A stretch of DNA of 37,881 nucleotides from Anaerolineales bacterium UBA6055 (lineage in GTDB: Bacteria; Chloroflexota; Anaerolineae; Aggregatilineales; Phototrophicaceae). The position numbers and the translations under genes were made by a program. How positions within the stretch are numbered: the stretch's first letter is position 1; every line of letters begins with the position of its first letter. A model generated the notes under the pieces. That model searched no databases and was not told the DNA's origin. It saw only the letters and a program-made list of their open reading frames with translations. The stretch covers positions 60,884 through 98,764 of the forward strand of contig DIYL01000043.1 in NCBI GenBank assembly GCA_002428985.1. Direction: 5' to 3'. Shown here piece after piece: positions 28,634-37,881 of the stretch.

Positions 28634-31600
28634 ATGAATTCAAAAGTAGTATTTATCAAAAATAGTCAGGTCTATACTATGAATGCAGATGGATCTCAGC
28701 AAGTGCAGATTACAACAGGTGCACCAAAGGCGAGTCCAAAACTTTCTCCAGATGGAAGCCGTATTGCATTTATAGAAAATAACCAACTTAAATTAATGAA
28801 TGCAAGTGGTGGTGGAGCAATTGCTTTAACTCCGGCTCCATATTCTCAATATTTGGGAGTCCTCTCCTTTACTTGGTCACCGGATGCCAGTCATTTAGTT
28901 GCCCATATTAATAGAGTTATCCAAGTTGGTTCGAGCTTTAAGTCTGAAGATGGCCTTTGGAAAATAGGGGTAAGCCAAAGCTATAGACAGAAGATCACGA
29001 GCACACTCGATCTAGAAGATATGTTCCCGATGCAAGATTGGAATGATTTTTCTGGACTCGCATATTCACCGGATGGCCGTTATCTTGCTTTCGGACATCG
29101 AGGTAATAATAATGATGGCATATCTAAACTAGATATGAACAACTTAGACCAAGCACCGCAACTGATCCAAGATGTGATACTACCTGCTGGCACTATTTCG
29201 TGGTCCTCAAATGGACAAAACATACTGTTTGATACAGCTGATGTGTTTGGTAATTTTGATGTGTATCGAGTATCAAGCACCGGCGGTTCTCCAACTTTGC
29301 TTATTTCAGGTGCAAGAGCTGCACATTGGTTAACAGATGATAGTGGTTTTGTTTATACCCAAGATGGAGATATTAAACTTGCAAACACTTCAGGTGGTTA
29401 TTTGGATACCTTGGTAAGTAATGGTGGAAGTGCAACGCTCGTTAATTCAACAAGAGTTACAAAAAATAATATATGTGAACCTAAATCTAGTAATCCAATT
29501 CATCTATTAGATGGAGATAAACGCCTTACTGAGACAGACATTGAAGTCTCATCACCGGCTCAGCCATTGGCATTAACCCGATACTATCGTCAGTTCAAAC
29601 AGGCAGATCCTAACCTACAAATTGTTGGTAATGGATGGACACATAATCACCATATGGTTTTGTACTTAACCGAAAATACAGGCGCCCCTAATACAATCAT
29701 CGTTCACAAAGAAGATGGGCAAGATCTATATTTTACTGAAACGGCTGTAGATTCGTATCTATATAATGGCGATGAAGGTTTACGATCTACAATCGAATGG
29801 GTATCAGCTAATAGTCAGTTTGTTTTAATTCAGCATGATCGTAGTCAATATGTTTTTGAATCGGTTGGTGGTGTCTACCGTTTGATTAAACGGGTGTGGC
29901 CCAACGGAGAAGAATGGGACTACACCTATACTAGCAATCAACTGACAGAGGTTACAGACGATTATGGACGGAAGTTGGTGTTTAGATATTATACATCCGG
30001 TGATCATAGCGGTTTACTGTATCGAGTAGGCGATCACACTTTTGATGACACAAATCCAAGTAATCCATCCGGTCGTTATACTGAATATAGCTATGTTTCC
30101 GGTAAAACAATTAATGGTATGGGTCAAGTTATTGACGATGGTGGTTTGTTGTCTCAAGTCAGGGATGTTAACGGATTTGACTGGGCTTATGAATATCATC
30201 TCAACACAGATGCTGCCCAAGATCTAGGACGCTTAAATTACATCTATCGACGCAAATCGCCAGTCAATGGATCAACTGTACATACTTTAGAAGAAATGTC
30301 GTATGTGCTATCTGGTGAAGAAAAGATCACAAATGGGGATATGGAGCTAGATGCTCACTGGGCAGATGTTGGCACACCAACAACAAACTCTCGTGTCGAC
30401 AATACATCACCTCATCAAGTTTTCAATGGGGTCTATGCTCGCCATGTTGATGCTGGTAGTGGAGAGGGTATAGAGAGTGACACATGGGATATGCAAGATG
30501 GCTTAACATATCTGCTTGTTGCTCGTGTATATCCTGTATCAGGTGTAGCCAAGTTAAATGTGGCTGGTGTACCGGACTTAACTCGTACATCTACAATAAC
30601 AGGTGGGTGGGAGACGTTTTATGGAATCTATACGGCAACCAGTGATCAGTCTAATTTGACTATGCAATTCCTAGCAGATGGTGGTGCAGCTGAATTTTAT
30701 GTTGATTCAGTTGAGCTATTTGAAACAGATGGATCAATCAGTCAAATTCAACAAGAACGCGGGGATAGTTTATTATCAAATCAATTCAATTTCTCACCCA
30801 ATGGCTATCGATTAACGGAAGAAATCACCGCACAAAAAACCCGTAAACATCGATTTAATTATGGTGATGTCTATTTGGGTATGGAACAACCTGATACAAG
30901 TTATCAATCACAGATGACTGGTTTAGATTATCGAACTCGGTCCAATGTAGATGGTAACAACCAAGAAACAACGATGGAATGGCAAGATGGCAAGAATCTA
31001 ATTGCTGTTAACGATCCCCTGGGAAATAAGACGCAATTTGACTATGACTTAGTGACTGACTTGTTGACATCAATTACAGATGCTGAGGGTCGTAAGACTG
31101 AATATACTTATGATACTGTGACGTATCCAGACTTGCGACAACCAACAATCGTCAAGATCAAAGATGCCAGTAACAGTTTGCTACAGATGCAAGAATTTGC
31201 CTATGATAGTAAAGGGCGTACGACTAGTGAAAAAGAAATTGATCCATCAGATGAGACAACTGTCTTACGTGAAACCAACCGGTCATTCTATACCAGTGGG
31301 AATGGTAATGGTCTGTTGGAAAAAGTCACAATCAAAGATCAGGATTTGCTAAACGATCAAGAAACAACCTACACCTATGACAGTATTGGCCGTGTGATTC
31401 AGGTACAACAGAACTCGACGTTTGGTAGTTGTGAGATTTCTTATACAGTTTACGATGATGTAGGTCATGTGGTGGCATCGATCTGTAACTATGATGTAGG
31501 AGTTGGATCTGCGCCAACTGACGCTAGTGAAGCGGCTGCGTTATATAGTGCTGCTAATCCTAACAAAAATCAGGTGACAACCTATGAGTATGATGCACTT

Positions 31601-34600
31601 GGACGACGGGTCAAAACCACCAGCAATGCTGGATCAAGCTTCGCTAAAACTACTGTAGTCGTCTACGATGCATTAAGTCGTGTTACCCGTCAGATAGCGA
31701 ACTATGTAGATAATAGTTACGCCACACCGGAGAACTGGGTGTTTGAAGATGGTGTTTGGAAAGATGGGGCAGGTGGGACAAACATTTCACATGGCCCAGA
31801 CTTGGATGAAAACATCATCTCACGGACTGAATACAACACACGGGGTCTATTACGTTTAACACAAGATCATTTAGGTGTTGTGACATTGTATGGTTATGAT
31901 GATGCTGATCGTCTGGTAAAAACTATTCAGAATGCCAATGATACAGGTTATAACAATGACTATTTGGGTATCGCATCTGATCCGGATCTAAGTGAATACA
32001 TGGAATCAAACATTTCAACAAGTGTCGATGTCATTACAGAACAAACTTATGATGGGGCAGGTAATATTATCAAAACGATTGATCCTGTTGGACGTATCAC
32101 GTACACAGTTTATGATGCGCTCAATCGCCCGGTTAAAGTAGTCGCTAATGCCAAAGAAACTGCAACGCTTGATTTTGACGAGCTAGATGAAAATTATGAT
32201 GAAACACTTGATCCGCGGTCAAGTAACTATGACATTTCTCCAGACCCAGACCGCGATCAAGTCAGTACAACCGAGTATGATGCATTCGGTCGCGTGATTC
32301 GTACACAGCGTCTATTAGACAAATATGGCACAACTGAGACCTGGGACACGATGTTATATGGGTACGATGCATTGGGTCGTCAGATCAAGACAATTGCTCA
32401 TGCTAGTGTACCGGATTATGATATGTCTGATTCAAGTCTATCTAGCTATACCGGAGATCCATCAGAGTCTGATTCTACTGATGTGGATATCATTACCGAG
32501 AATGTCTACAATGTTGAAGGACAGGTATCTTACACCAAAGACTCACTCGGGCGTGAAACGCACTATGGTTATGATGGGTTGCAACGTCAGATGATCTCGG
32601 TTGCGAACTTCAACGATAATGCCTATGATCCATTGACTGATTGGGCATGGGATGGGACAACTGATAATCGCTGGGAAGATAGCACTCAAGCAATTGATTT
32701 TGGCTCAGACAATGATGAAAATATCATCTCGTACACACAATATGATGACAGTAGTTATGTGACGTTCACACGTGATGTCGATGGTCGGGTTACACGTTTT
32801 GTCTACGATGAACTGGGGCGACAAATCCGTACGATTCAGAATTATGTGGCACAAGGTGCATCTGATCCTAAAGATTGGGTGTGGAATACCGATCATTGGG
32901 AAGATGGCGCGGGTACAGACATTGACCATGGGATCAACGATGATATCAATCTGATCTCCGATACAGTTTATGATGCGCAAGGACGAGTTCAATTTACTAG
33001 TGATAACCTTGGTAATGTAACACTCAATGGCTATGATAATGCTAATCGACGAATCAAAGTTGTACAAAATGCTAGTAATCCAGCTTATGATGTTGATGCT
33101 GACCCCGATTTGAGTGCCTATATGGTCGGGTTGACGGTTGATCAGGATCGTGTGTCAACCACAGTTTATGATGTTGCTGGACGAGTTCAACAGACAACTG
33201 GAACAAATGGTAACATCAGTTACTTTGTTTATGATGAACTGGGACGACAGATTCGAACAGTACAGAATTATATCGTTCAGGGATCGACTACACCAGCGGA
33301 CTGGTTATGGTATGCAGTCGATAAGCGCTGGGAAGATGGATATGGCAATGCCATTATCCATACCAGTGACTTTGATGAGAATCTCATCACCGAGACCGTA
33401 TATGATAAATCTGGGCAAGTTACAGCAAGCCGTGATGCACGTGGCACACAAACCACATTTGTCTATGATAATAGTGGTCGCCGCATTCGTGTAACTCAAG
33501 CCGCTGGCACAGGGGTTGCTAGTACCTCACATACTTGCTTTGATAAAGCAGGACGGATGTTACGTATGATTGCCAATTGGCAAGATGATGGTACCAACCC
33601 GGATGAACGTGATAGCAGTGGTAATTGGATTTTTGATCCAATGAATCATGGACGCAATAACGATGAGAATTTGCTGACGCAATATACCTATGACAAAGCC
33701 AGTCGACGCACAACAGTTATCAATTCAAATGGCGATGACAACCAGACCACTTACTTCAAAGATGGTACAGTCGATACAGTAACCGATCCAGAAGGCATGG
33801 TGACAGCTTATCGCTACGATGGATTACGTCGTCGTATGCGGGTGATTCAGAACTTTGTGGATAACAGCGAAGACCCTGAGAATTGGATCTGGAGTAGTAC
33901 CCAATGGACTCAAATGGATGGCACACCCGCTATTTCTCATGGCACCAACAACGACCAGAACATCATTGTCGATGTGGATTATGATATCCTTGGCCGCATG
34001 ACCCAGTTACGTGATCCACGTGGCAACGTCACCAGTTATGAATATGATACATTGGGACGACGCACCAAGTTGACCAATCCATTAAACAAAGAATGGATGA
34101 CAGCCTATGCCAATGTGGGCAATGTTACCCAGACAACCATGACTTATCCGGGTATCAATGGGGGCACGAGCTACACCATCGAGCGTGACTTTGATCGTAT
34201 GGGCCGCTTAACTGAGATTAACTACTTTGATCTCACCAATACGCCGACCGTCCAATTCAGCTACGATAGTGATGGTAACCGTCAGAAAATGACAGAAGTG
34301 GGTAGCAGTGCAACCATGCGTGAAAAGACTTACGGCTACGATGAACTCGGGCGACTCACATCCGTCGGCTTCGATACTGATGGTAGTGGCACACCTGACG
34401 AAACCGTATCCTATGCCTATGATGTTGGCGGTAATCGGACCTCGCTCACACTTGATGGACAAACAATTGCCTACAGCTATGATGAAAAAGGCCGCCTCAT
34501 CTCAATGACTGATTGGGACAGTAATGTCAGCACCTTTGCTTACGATAATGTTAACCGTCATATTTCCACTATGCGTCAAGATGGCTTCCGTAGTCATTAC

Positions 34601-37009
34601 CAATATGATGTAGGTAGTCGCTTGAAACGCTTGCGTCACCACAAAAGCAGCGACACCATTGGCTTGTTTGAGTACGAAACTGATAAACGGGGTAATCGCA
34701 CCCAAGCGGTTGAAGTCTTGCGAACAGCTAATGCTAATCGCGTGAGTCGAACTTATGCGTATAACCACGCTGACATCGACTTCAACGGTACTTGGTCGGA
34801 TAGTGGCTCATTCAAAGTCACTGATACATGGAGTGATAGCTTTGCTGTTCAGGTCTATGGGGATGAAATCACACTGACGTATGGTACGGGGGATGACCAT
34901 AGTATCTTTGATGTGTATATCAACCAAACACTTTACAATAGCTATGATGGCTACTCCCCAAGCAATGGCGAACAGAGCATCTCGATTCCATTAAGTACCG
35001 AAGGGTTGCATCTGGTGGAAGTCAAGAATCGCCATGAACGGCATACCTTTGCTCAAGATGGGTCGGATAAGGACATTTATCGGATGCGCTTCAAGACGCT
35101 GGTGGTTGAAGGGCATGAGACGGTTATGCAGACTATCGACTATACCTATGATAATACACAAAGATTGTTATCCGCTAACTATAGTGGTGGTGATAGAATC
35201 CACACTTTCACCTATGACCTAGCAGGGAATCGCCTTGAAGAAGACCTGTCAGGCACTGGTGTAATCAACAAGCTCACCGAATACGAATACAACAATGCCA
35301 ACCAAATCAGTCAAATGCGTGTCGATGGTGGCTCTTGGACAGGGTTCACTTACGATAACAACGGAAATTTGACCGACGATGGTGTGAACTCATATACGTG
35401 GGATAGAGGCAATCGTCTGCTTGAAATGGACACTGGAACACCTGCCGAACTGACAGCCTATGCTTACGATGGATTGAACAATCGCATCAGTCAGGCTATT
35501 GGTACGACCAGTCCAGTGGTGACACAATACCTATTGGACACACAACCATCGCTGGCAAAGGTGATTGGTGCAACAGTCGGTGGCAACACAGACCGATTCA
35601 TTCATGCTGCTAGAGGTATTCACAGCGTTGAAAACTCAAGTGGTAGTTGGCGATATGCTTTGCAGGATGGACTTGGAAGTGTACGTGCAGAAGTGGATAA
35701 CTTGGGTGCTGTTCAGGCAAGTCAGGACTTCACACCTTATCTCATGCCGATGAATATCAGTGGTTCATTTGAGATGCCATTTGGTGCGACAGGTGAACAG
35801 TTAGATGAAACTGGATTGCTGTACTTGCGAGCCAGATATATGAATCCGACAATGGGTGGCTTTTTGAGTCTTGACCCTGCTAGTGGAACAATCAAACGAC
35901 CAATGTCTCTAAATGGATATAGCTGGGTTGAGGGCAACGTAATCAATTTAACAGACCCATCTGGGTTGTGTCCCGAACTCGACTTGTTCCCATATAGCAA
36001 CCCTGAATACCGTAATTTCAAGTGTATGGAACTACAAGAAATCCTCAACTCGCCTAATACACCTGCTTGGGAAGATGTTTTTGCTTGCTATGATTGTGCA
36101 ATTGATTCAGTCATTCCATCTGTAGAAGGCTATAGACAAGGCTTAGAACAGGCTGTACGTGATGGACTTGCTGATTCATCACGAGCCGAATATGCTATTC
36201 GAGAATTCGAGAAAACCTTTGGTATACCTGAATATGCACTTGAGTCAAGCTCAATAATTACATCAGGTACATTACAGGGTAACGGTTATTCTGAGGGATG
36301 GAGTTCTACGTTAGCATTCCGTTATGGAAATGCTACAGGTGGACGAGAAATCGTTTATAATTTTGCCACATTTGAACGTGCTGAGTTTAAATTCGGTGGA
36401 ATTGGTGCCAATAACCCGCAAGGCAATCCAGTTCAAAGTAGAAAATTGGATGATGTTAAGCAAGGATTTTCAGCAGGTATCAACCATTATGTGGGATACA
36501 TTGCTGGGTTCAAAAATCCCGATGTATGTAAACGTGGTAGACAATTTGAGCAATTCTTTAGTCAGTATGAAGGGGAATCATGGGTTGGCTCTGCTGGAGG
36601 TGCATATTATGTTGGCGGTGCTGTAAGTCACTTTCAATCTCCGCCTAGTGTGCCAGCAGAAAATGCAATTCGTGGTCAAGCTATAAATCTTTCAGCAGGT
36701 AAAGGGGTATTCTTAGGTGTAAATAGTCTGTGGTATGGTGCTACACACGCTTATCGTAAATCTTATATGGACTATGTTGATGGTTCTATTGATATTCATG
36801 CTTTGCAGGCTGATATTCGCAGTGGTGATGGTAGTCCGTTGGGCTTATGGATTCCTCTCTATATTCAGGCTTTGGGTCTAGCTCGTGAGCAAGCCGCACA
36901 AGCCGCATTAGAAAGGGCTTTAATATACAACGCTGAGAGACAATCATGCAATTCTAGTGTCTCATCAAGCCAAATATATCGCCTCACAGGTATTTCACTC
37001 ACATGCTAA
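28634..37009 (+). CDS. Giant RHS/YD-repeat protein with N-terminal beta-propeller and C-terminal toxin-like domain
   Basis: I start at ATG 28634 (AAGGA ~9 bases upstream), not TTG 28577. Residues ~1-270 form TolB/PD40-type blades (VYTMNADGSQQVQIT, ASPKLSPDGSRIAF, LAYSPDGRYLAFGH). An RHS-opening domain follows (GDKRLTETDIEVSSPAQPLALTRYYR abbreviated), then ~2000 residues of YD repeats (YDELGRQIRTVQNY-type), many in a longer ~110-residue super-repeat with W-x-W and DENIIS. The RHS core ends with GLLYLRARYMNPTMGGFLSLDP and DPSGL (~2392-2446). Known RHS shells enclose a C-terminal toxin released after cleavage. The ~345-residue tail after DPSGL is unrecognised, with Gly-rich SAGGAYYVGGAVSHF. No signal peptide is visible, so the export route is unclear; a T6SS, eCIS or phage route is possible but unproven. 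Confidence 0.85.
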   Translation: MNSKVVFIKNSQVYTMNADGSQQVQITTGAPKASPKLSPDGSRIAFIENNQLKLMNASGGGAIALTPAPYSQYLGVLSFTWSPDASHLVAHINRVIQVGSSFKSEDGLWKIGVSQSYRQKITSTLDLEDMFPMQDWNDFSGLAYSPDGRYLAFGHRGNNNDGISKLDMNNLDQAPQLIQDVILPAGTISWSSNGQNILFDTADVFGNFDVYRVSSTGGSPTLLISGARAAHWLTDDSGFVYTQDGDIKLANTSGGYLDTLVSNGGSATLVNSTRVTKNNICEPKSSNPIHLLDGDKRLTETDIEVSSPAQPLALTRYYRQFKQADPNLQIVGNGWTHNHHMVLYLTENTGAPNTIIVHKEDGQDLYFTETAVDSYLYNGDEGLRSTIEWVSANSQFVLIQHDRSQYVFESVGGVYRLIKRVWPNGEEWDYTYTSNQLTEVTDDYGRKLVFRYYTSGDHSGLLYRVGDHTFDDTNPSNPSGRYTEYSYVSGKTINGMGQVIDDGGLLSQVRDVNGFDWAYEYHLNTDAAQDLGRLNYIYRRKSPVNGSTVHTLEEMSYVLSGEEKITNGDMELDAHWADVGTPTTNSRVDNTSPHQVFNGVYARHVDAGSGEGIESDTWDMQDGLTYLLVARVYPVSGVAKLNVAGVPDLTRTSTITGGWETFYGIYTATSDQSNLTMQFLADGGAAEFYVDSVELFETDGSISQIQQERGDSLLSNQFNFSPNGYRLTEEITAQKTRKHRFNYGDVYLGMEQPDTSYQSQMTGLDYRTRSNVDGNNQETTMEWQDGKNLIAVNDPLGNKTQFDYDLVTDLLTSITDAEGRKTEYTYDTVTYPDLRQPTIVKIKDASNSLLQMQEFAYDSKGRTTSEKEIDPSDETTVLRETNRSFYTSGNGNGLLEKVTIKDQDLLNDQETTYTYDSIGRVIQVQQNSTFGSCEISYTVYDDVGHVVASICNYDVGVGSAPTDASEAAALYSAANPNKNQVTTYEYDALGRRVKTTSNAGSSFAKTTVVVYDALSRVTRQIANYVDNSYATPENWVFEDGVWKDGAGGTNISHGPDLDENIISRTEYNTRGLLRLTQDHLGVVTLYGYDDADRLVKTIQNANDTGYNNDYLGIASDPDLSEYMESNISTSVDVITEQTYDGAGNIIKTIDPVGRITYTVYDALNRPVKVVANAKETATLDFDELDENYDETLDPRSSNYDISPDPDRDQVSTTEYDAFGRVIRTQRLLDKYGTTETWDTMLYGYDALGRQIKTIAHASVPDYDMSDSSLSSYTGDPSESDSTDVDIITENVYNVEGQVSYTKDSLGRETHYGYDGLQRQMISVANFNDNAYDPLTDWAWDGTTDNRWEDSTQAIDFGSDNDENIISYTQYDDSSYVTFTRDVDGRVTRFVYDELGRQIRTIQNYVAQGASDPKDWVWNTDHWEDGAGTDIDHGINDDINLISDTVYDAQGRVQFTSDNLGNVTLNGYDNANRRIKVVQNASNPAYDVDADPDLSAYMVGLTVDQDRVSTTVYDVAGRVQQTTGTNGNISYFVYDELGRQIRTVQNYIVQGSTTPADWLWYAVDKRWEDGYGNAIIHTSDFDENLITETVYDKSGQVTASRDARGTQTTFVYDNSGRRIRVTQAAGTGVASTSHTCFDKAGRMLRMIANWQDDGTNPDERDSSGNWIFDPMNHGRNNDENLLTQYTYDKASRRTTVINSNGDDNQTTYFKDGTVDTVTDPEGMVTAYRYDGLRRRMRVIQNFVDNSEDPENWIWSSTQWTQMDGTPAISHGTNNDQNIIVDVDYDILGRMTQLRDPRGNVTSYEYDTLGRRTKLTNPLNKEWMTAYANVGNVTQTTMTYPGINGGTSYTIERDFDRMGRLTEINYFDLTNTPTVQFSYDSDGNRQKMTEVGSSATMREKTYGYDELGRLTSVGFDTDGSGTPDETVSYAYDVGGNRTSLTLDGQTIAYSYDEKGRLISMTDWDSNVSTFAYDNVNRHISTMRQDGFRSHYQYDVGSRLKRLRHHKSSDTIGLFEYETDKRGNRTQAVEVLRTANANRVSRTYAYNHADIDFNGTWSDSGSFKVTDTWSDSFAVQVYGDEITLTYGTGDDHSIFDVYINQTLYNSYDGYSPSNGEQSISIPLSTEGLHLVEVKNRHERHTFAQDGSDKDIYRMRFKTLVVEGHETVMQTIDYTYDNTQRLLSANYSGGDRIHTFTYDLAGNRLEEDLSGTGVINKLTEYEYNNANQISQMRVDGGSWTGFTYDNNGNLTDDGVNSYTWDRGNRLLEMDTGTPAELTAYAYDGLNNRISQAIGTTSPVVTQYLLDTQPSLAKVIGATVGGNTDRFIHAARGIHSVENSSGSWRYALQDGLGSVRAEVDNLGAVQASQDFTPYLMPMNISGSFEMPFGATGEQLDETGLLYLRARYMNPTMGGFLSLDPASGTIKRPMSLNGYSWVEGNVINLTDPSGLCPELDLFPYSNPEYRNFKCMELQEILNSPNTPAWEDVFACYDCAIDSVIPSVEGYRQGLEQAVRDGLADSSRAEYAIREFEKTFGIPEYALESSSIITSGTLQGNGYSEGWSSTLAFRYGNATGGREIVYNFATFERAEFKFGGIGANNPQGNPVQSRKLDDVKQGFSAGINHYVGYIAGFKNPDVCKRGRQFEQFFSQYEGESWVGSAGGAYYVGGAVSHFQSPPSVPAENAIRGQAINLSAGKGVFLGVNSLWYGATHAYRKSYMDYVDGSIDIHALQADIRSGDGSPLGLWIPLYIQALGLAREQAAQAALERALIYNAERQSCNSSVSSSQIYRLTGISLTC

Positions 37010-37034
37010 AAACTTAGCATGATAATATAATAAC

Positions 37035-37056
37035 AGGAGAGGATTGTTCCTCTCCT
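37035..37056 (+). terminator. Hairpin between the RHS gene and the small membrane protein gene
   Basis: AGGAGAGG-ATTGTT-CCTCTCCT is a perfect 8-bp stem 26 bases after the RHS stop. It lacks a T-run, so it may be an attenuator or mRNA stabiliser; the downstream gene could still be co-transcribed. Confidence 0.5.
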
Positions 37057-37086
37057 ACTACATCTATAACTATAATGGGATTGATA

Positions 37087-37437
37087 ATGACCACTCTACA
37101 TCTATTTTCTTTTATTGCAGGACTCGTAGGTATATATGTTGGCGTAACAACAATAAAGGGAAAAAGCATACGGATAGGCTTCGGCTTACCTTCATTTATT
37201 GGAATTGACTTGCACTCAAACTCTGCTGTTATTTTTGGTATCGTGGTTTTCGGATGTGGAATCTTATTCTTATTACCTCTTTTCTTGTTACCATTTATCG
37301 GTTCAGATGAGTCTGCGAAATTAATGCCAATCGTCTCTGCAATTGCCATTTTTTCGCTGGTTGTGGCATTTGTGATTGGAATATTCTTGAATGCACTTGC
37401 AATCGTCGAAAGTAAATCCCAAAAGAAGAAGAAATAG
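37087..37437 (+). CDS. Small polytopic membrane protein, candidate immunity protein
   Basis: The 116-aa protein has three hydrophobic segments: ~4-22 (FSFIAGLVGIYVGVT), ~47-72 (AVIFGIVVFGCGILFLLPLFLL) and ~82-106 (IVSAIAIFSLVVAFVIGIFL), and a basic Lys-rich end. I choose ATG 37087 (GGGA 6 bases before); ATG 37075 is the alternative. It follows the RHS C-terminal domain at 77 bases, the position where immunity genes stand in RHS toxin loci. A membrane immunity protein would suit a toxin acting on the membrane or periplasm; this is inference. Confidence 0.55.
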   Translation: MTTLHLFSFIAGLVGIYVGVTTIKGKSIRIGFGLPSFIGIDLHSNSAVIFGIVVFGCGILFLLPLFLLPFIGSDESAKLMPIVSAIAIFSLVVAFVIGIFLNALAIVESKSQKKKK

Positions 37438-37506
37438 ATTATTTACCCTTTGGAAAAGTTTGATTAATGAATGTAAATCAAATATTGAATTTAGTTTCCC
37501 CTCTTA

Positions 37507-37806
37507 ATCAACGGCACAACCCGTACTTTCAACTCAGCCAACCAGATGACCAACGATGGTCTAAATACGCTGACCTACGACAACAACGGCAACCTGACCA
37601 GTGATGGCACAAATACCCACACTTGGGACAGAGCCAATTGTCTGTTGAGTCAGGGTAGCAATTCTTATGCCTACAACGGGGATGGTCAGCGTATCTCACA
37701 GACTGTCACTAAGTATCTGTTAGACATTCAGCTCGGACTAGAAGTGGTCTTGAGTGAAACGACAGGTAGCGATGTTGAATCCTTTGTCTATGACAATCAG
37801 GCATAG
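37507..37806 (+). pseudogene. Orphan RHS fragment
   Basis: The frame from 37507 reads INGTTRTFNSANQMTNDGLNTLTYDNNG and continues with NGNLTSDGTNTHTWDR, the late RHS repeats, and VTKYLLDIQLGLEVVLSE, then stops at 37804-37806. There is no usable start or upstream RHS part: a TAG stop lies just before in frame. The corresponding region of the intact gene (YEYNNANQISQMRVDGG... NLTDDGVNSYTWDRGNRLL) is similar but clearly different, so this is another RHS allele's 3' piece left by recombination. It lacks the DPSGL motif and any toxin domain within the window. Confidence 0.75.
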
Positions 37807-37881
37807 GGTCAAAAAACCTCAGACAACAACAATCATGCGGTATTCCGATAGTAATCGTTGTGCGGTCGCCTAGCTTTATCT

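Noticed and set aside
28577..28634. TTG 28577 as the RHS start
   Set aside because: It lies within 20 bases of the R2 repeat without a Shine-Dalgarno site, whereas ATG 28634 has AAGGA at proper spacing.
32325..33713. Several 60-120 aa frames on both strands inside the RHS gene
   Set aside because: They are shadows of the repetitive RHS coding sequence in other frames, with no independent start signals.

Overview
The window looks like a moderately AT-rich bacterial chromosome segment, most likely from a member of the Chloroflexota. The clues are the DLAR-type tail of a probable NACHT protein at the left edge, a pentapeptide-repeat protein with a lineage-typical C-terminus, and very long YD-repeat (RHS) proteins. 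This taxonomic call is inference; no ribosomal or marker gene is present. Much of the window is accessory DNA of prophage or remnant-prophage type, next to defence and conflict genes.

Left part (1-6.4 kb): the 3' end of a repeat-rich protein (probable STAND/NACHT ATPase tail) runs convergently into a minus-strand pair: a 78-aa protein and a large SF1 helicase fused to a DEDDh exonuclease, with its own promoter and palindromic operator. A 46-aa remnant of a phage-type nuclease follows, then a His/Gly/Asp-rich membrane protein and a membrane-anchored pentapeptide-repeat protein ending in two tandem terminators.

Middle (6.4-12.3 kb): a small membrane protein gene and its decayed tandem copy; a 647-aa unrecognised protein with a glycine/alanine-rich hydrophobic stretch; then an ~850-bp gene-free stretch holding five tandem units. 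Each unit has an extended -10 promoter (TGnTATACT), a short variable body with a CUCC-type motif, and a stem-loop whose arms covary, ending in TTTTGTGTTT. I read these as five small RNAs, the most unusual feature here. After them come a probable immune effector (N-terminal conserved domain plus a nucleoside-deoxyribosyltransferase/TIR-like domain) and a ParB-like/DNA methyltransferase fusion.

Phage packaging block (12.3-17.3 kb): a divergent operator separates two small minus-strand regulators from a plus-strand operon ending in a probable small terminase and a clear large terminase subunit, followed by two winged-helix regulators. Portal, protease, capsid, tail-tube and tape-measure genes are absent between the terminase and the fibre genes.

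Fibre region (17.3-28.6 kb): two successive cassettes, each opening with the same ~280-bp repeat (R1) and closing with the same 116-bp repeat (R2). Each carries a small fibre protein and a collagen-repeat fibre protein with near-identical N-terminal halves and unrelated C-terminal halves. Cassette B also has three small proteins ending in a shared I-W-K/R motif.

Right part (28.6-37.9 kb): a 2791-aa RHS protein with an N-terminal beta-propeller and a ~345-aa C-terminal domain typical in position of a polymorphic toxin, then a small membrane protein that may be its immunity factor, then an orphan RHS fragment. Together these suggest a site where surface/receptor-binding and contact-dependent conflict genes are repeatedly duplicated and recombined.
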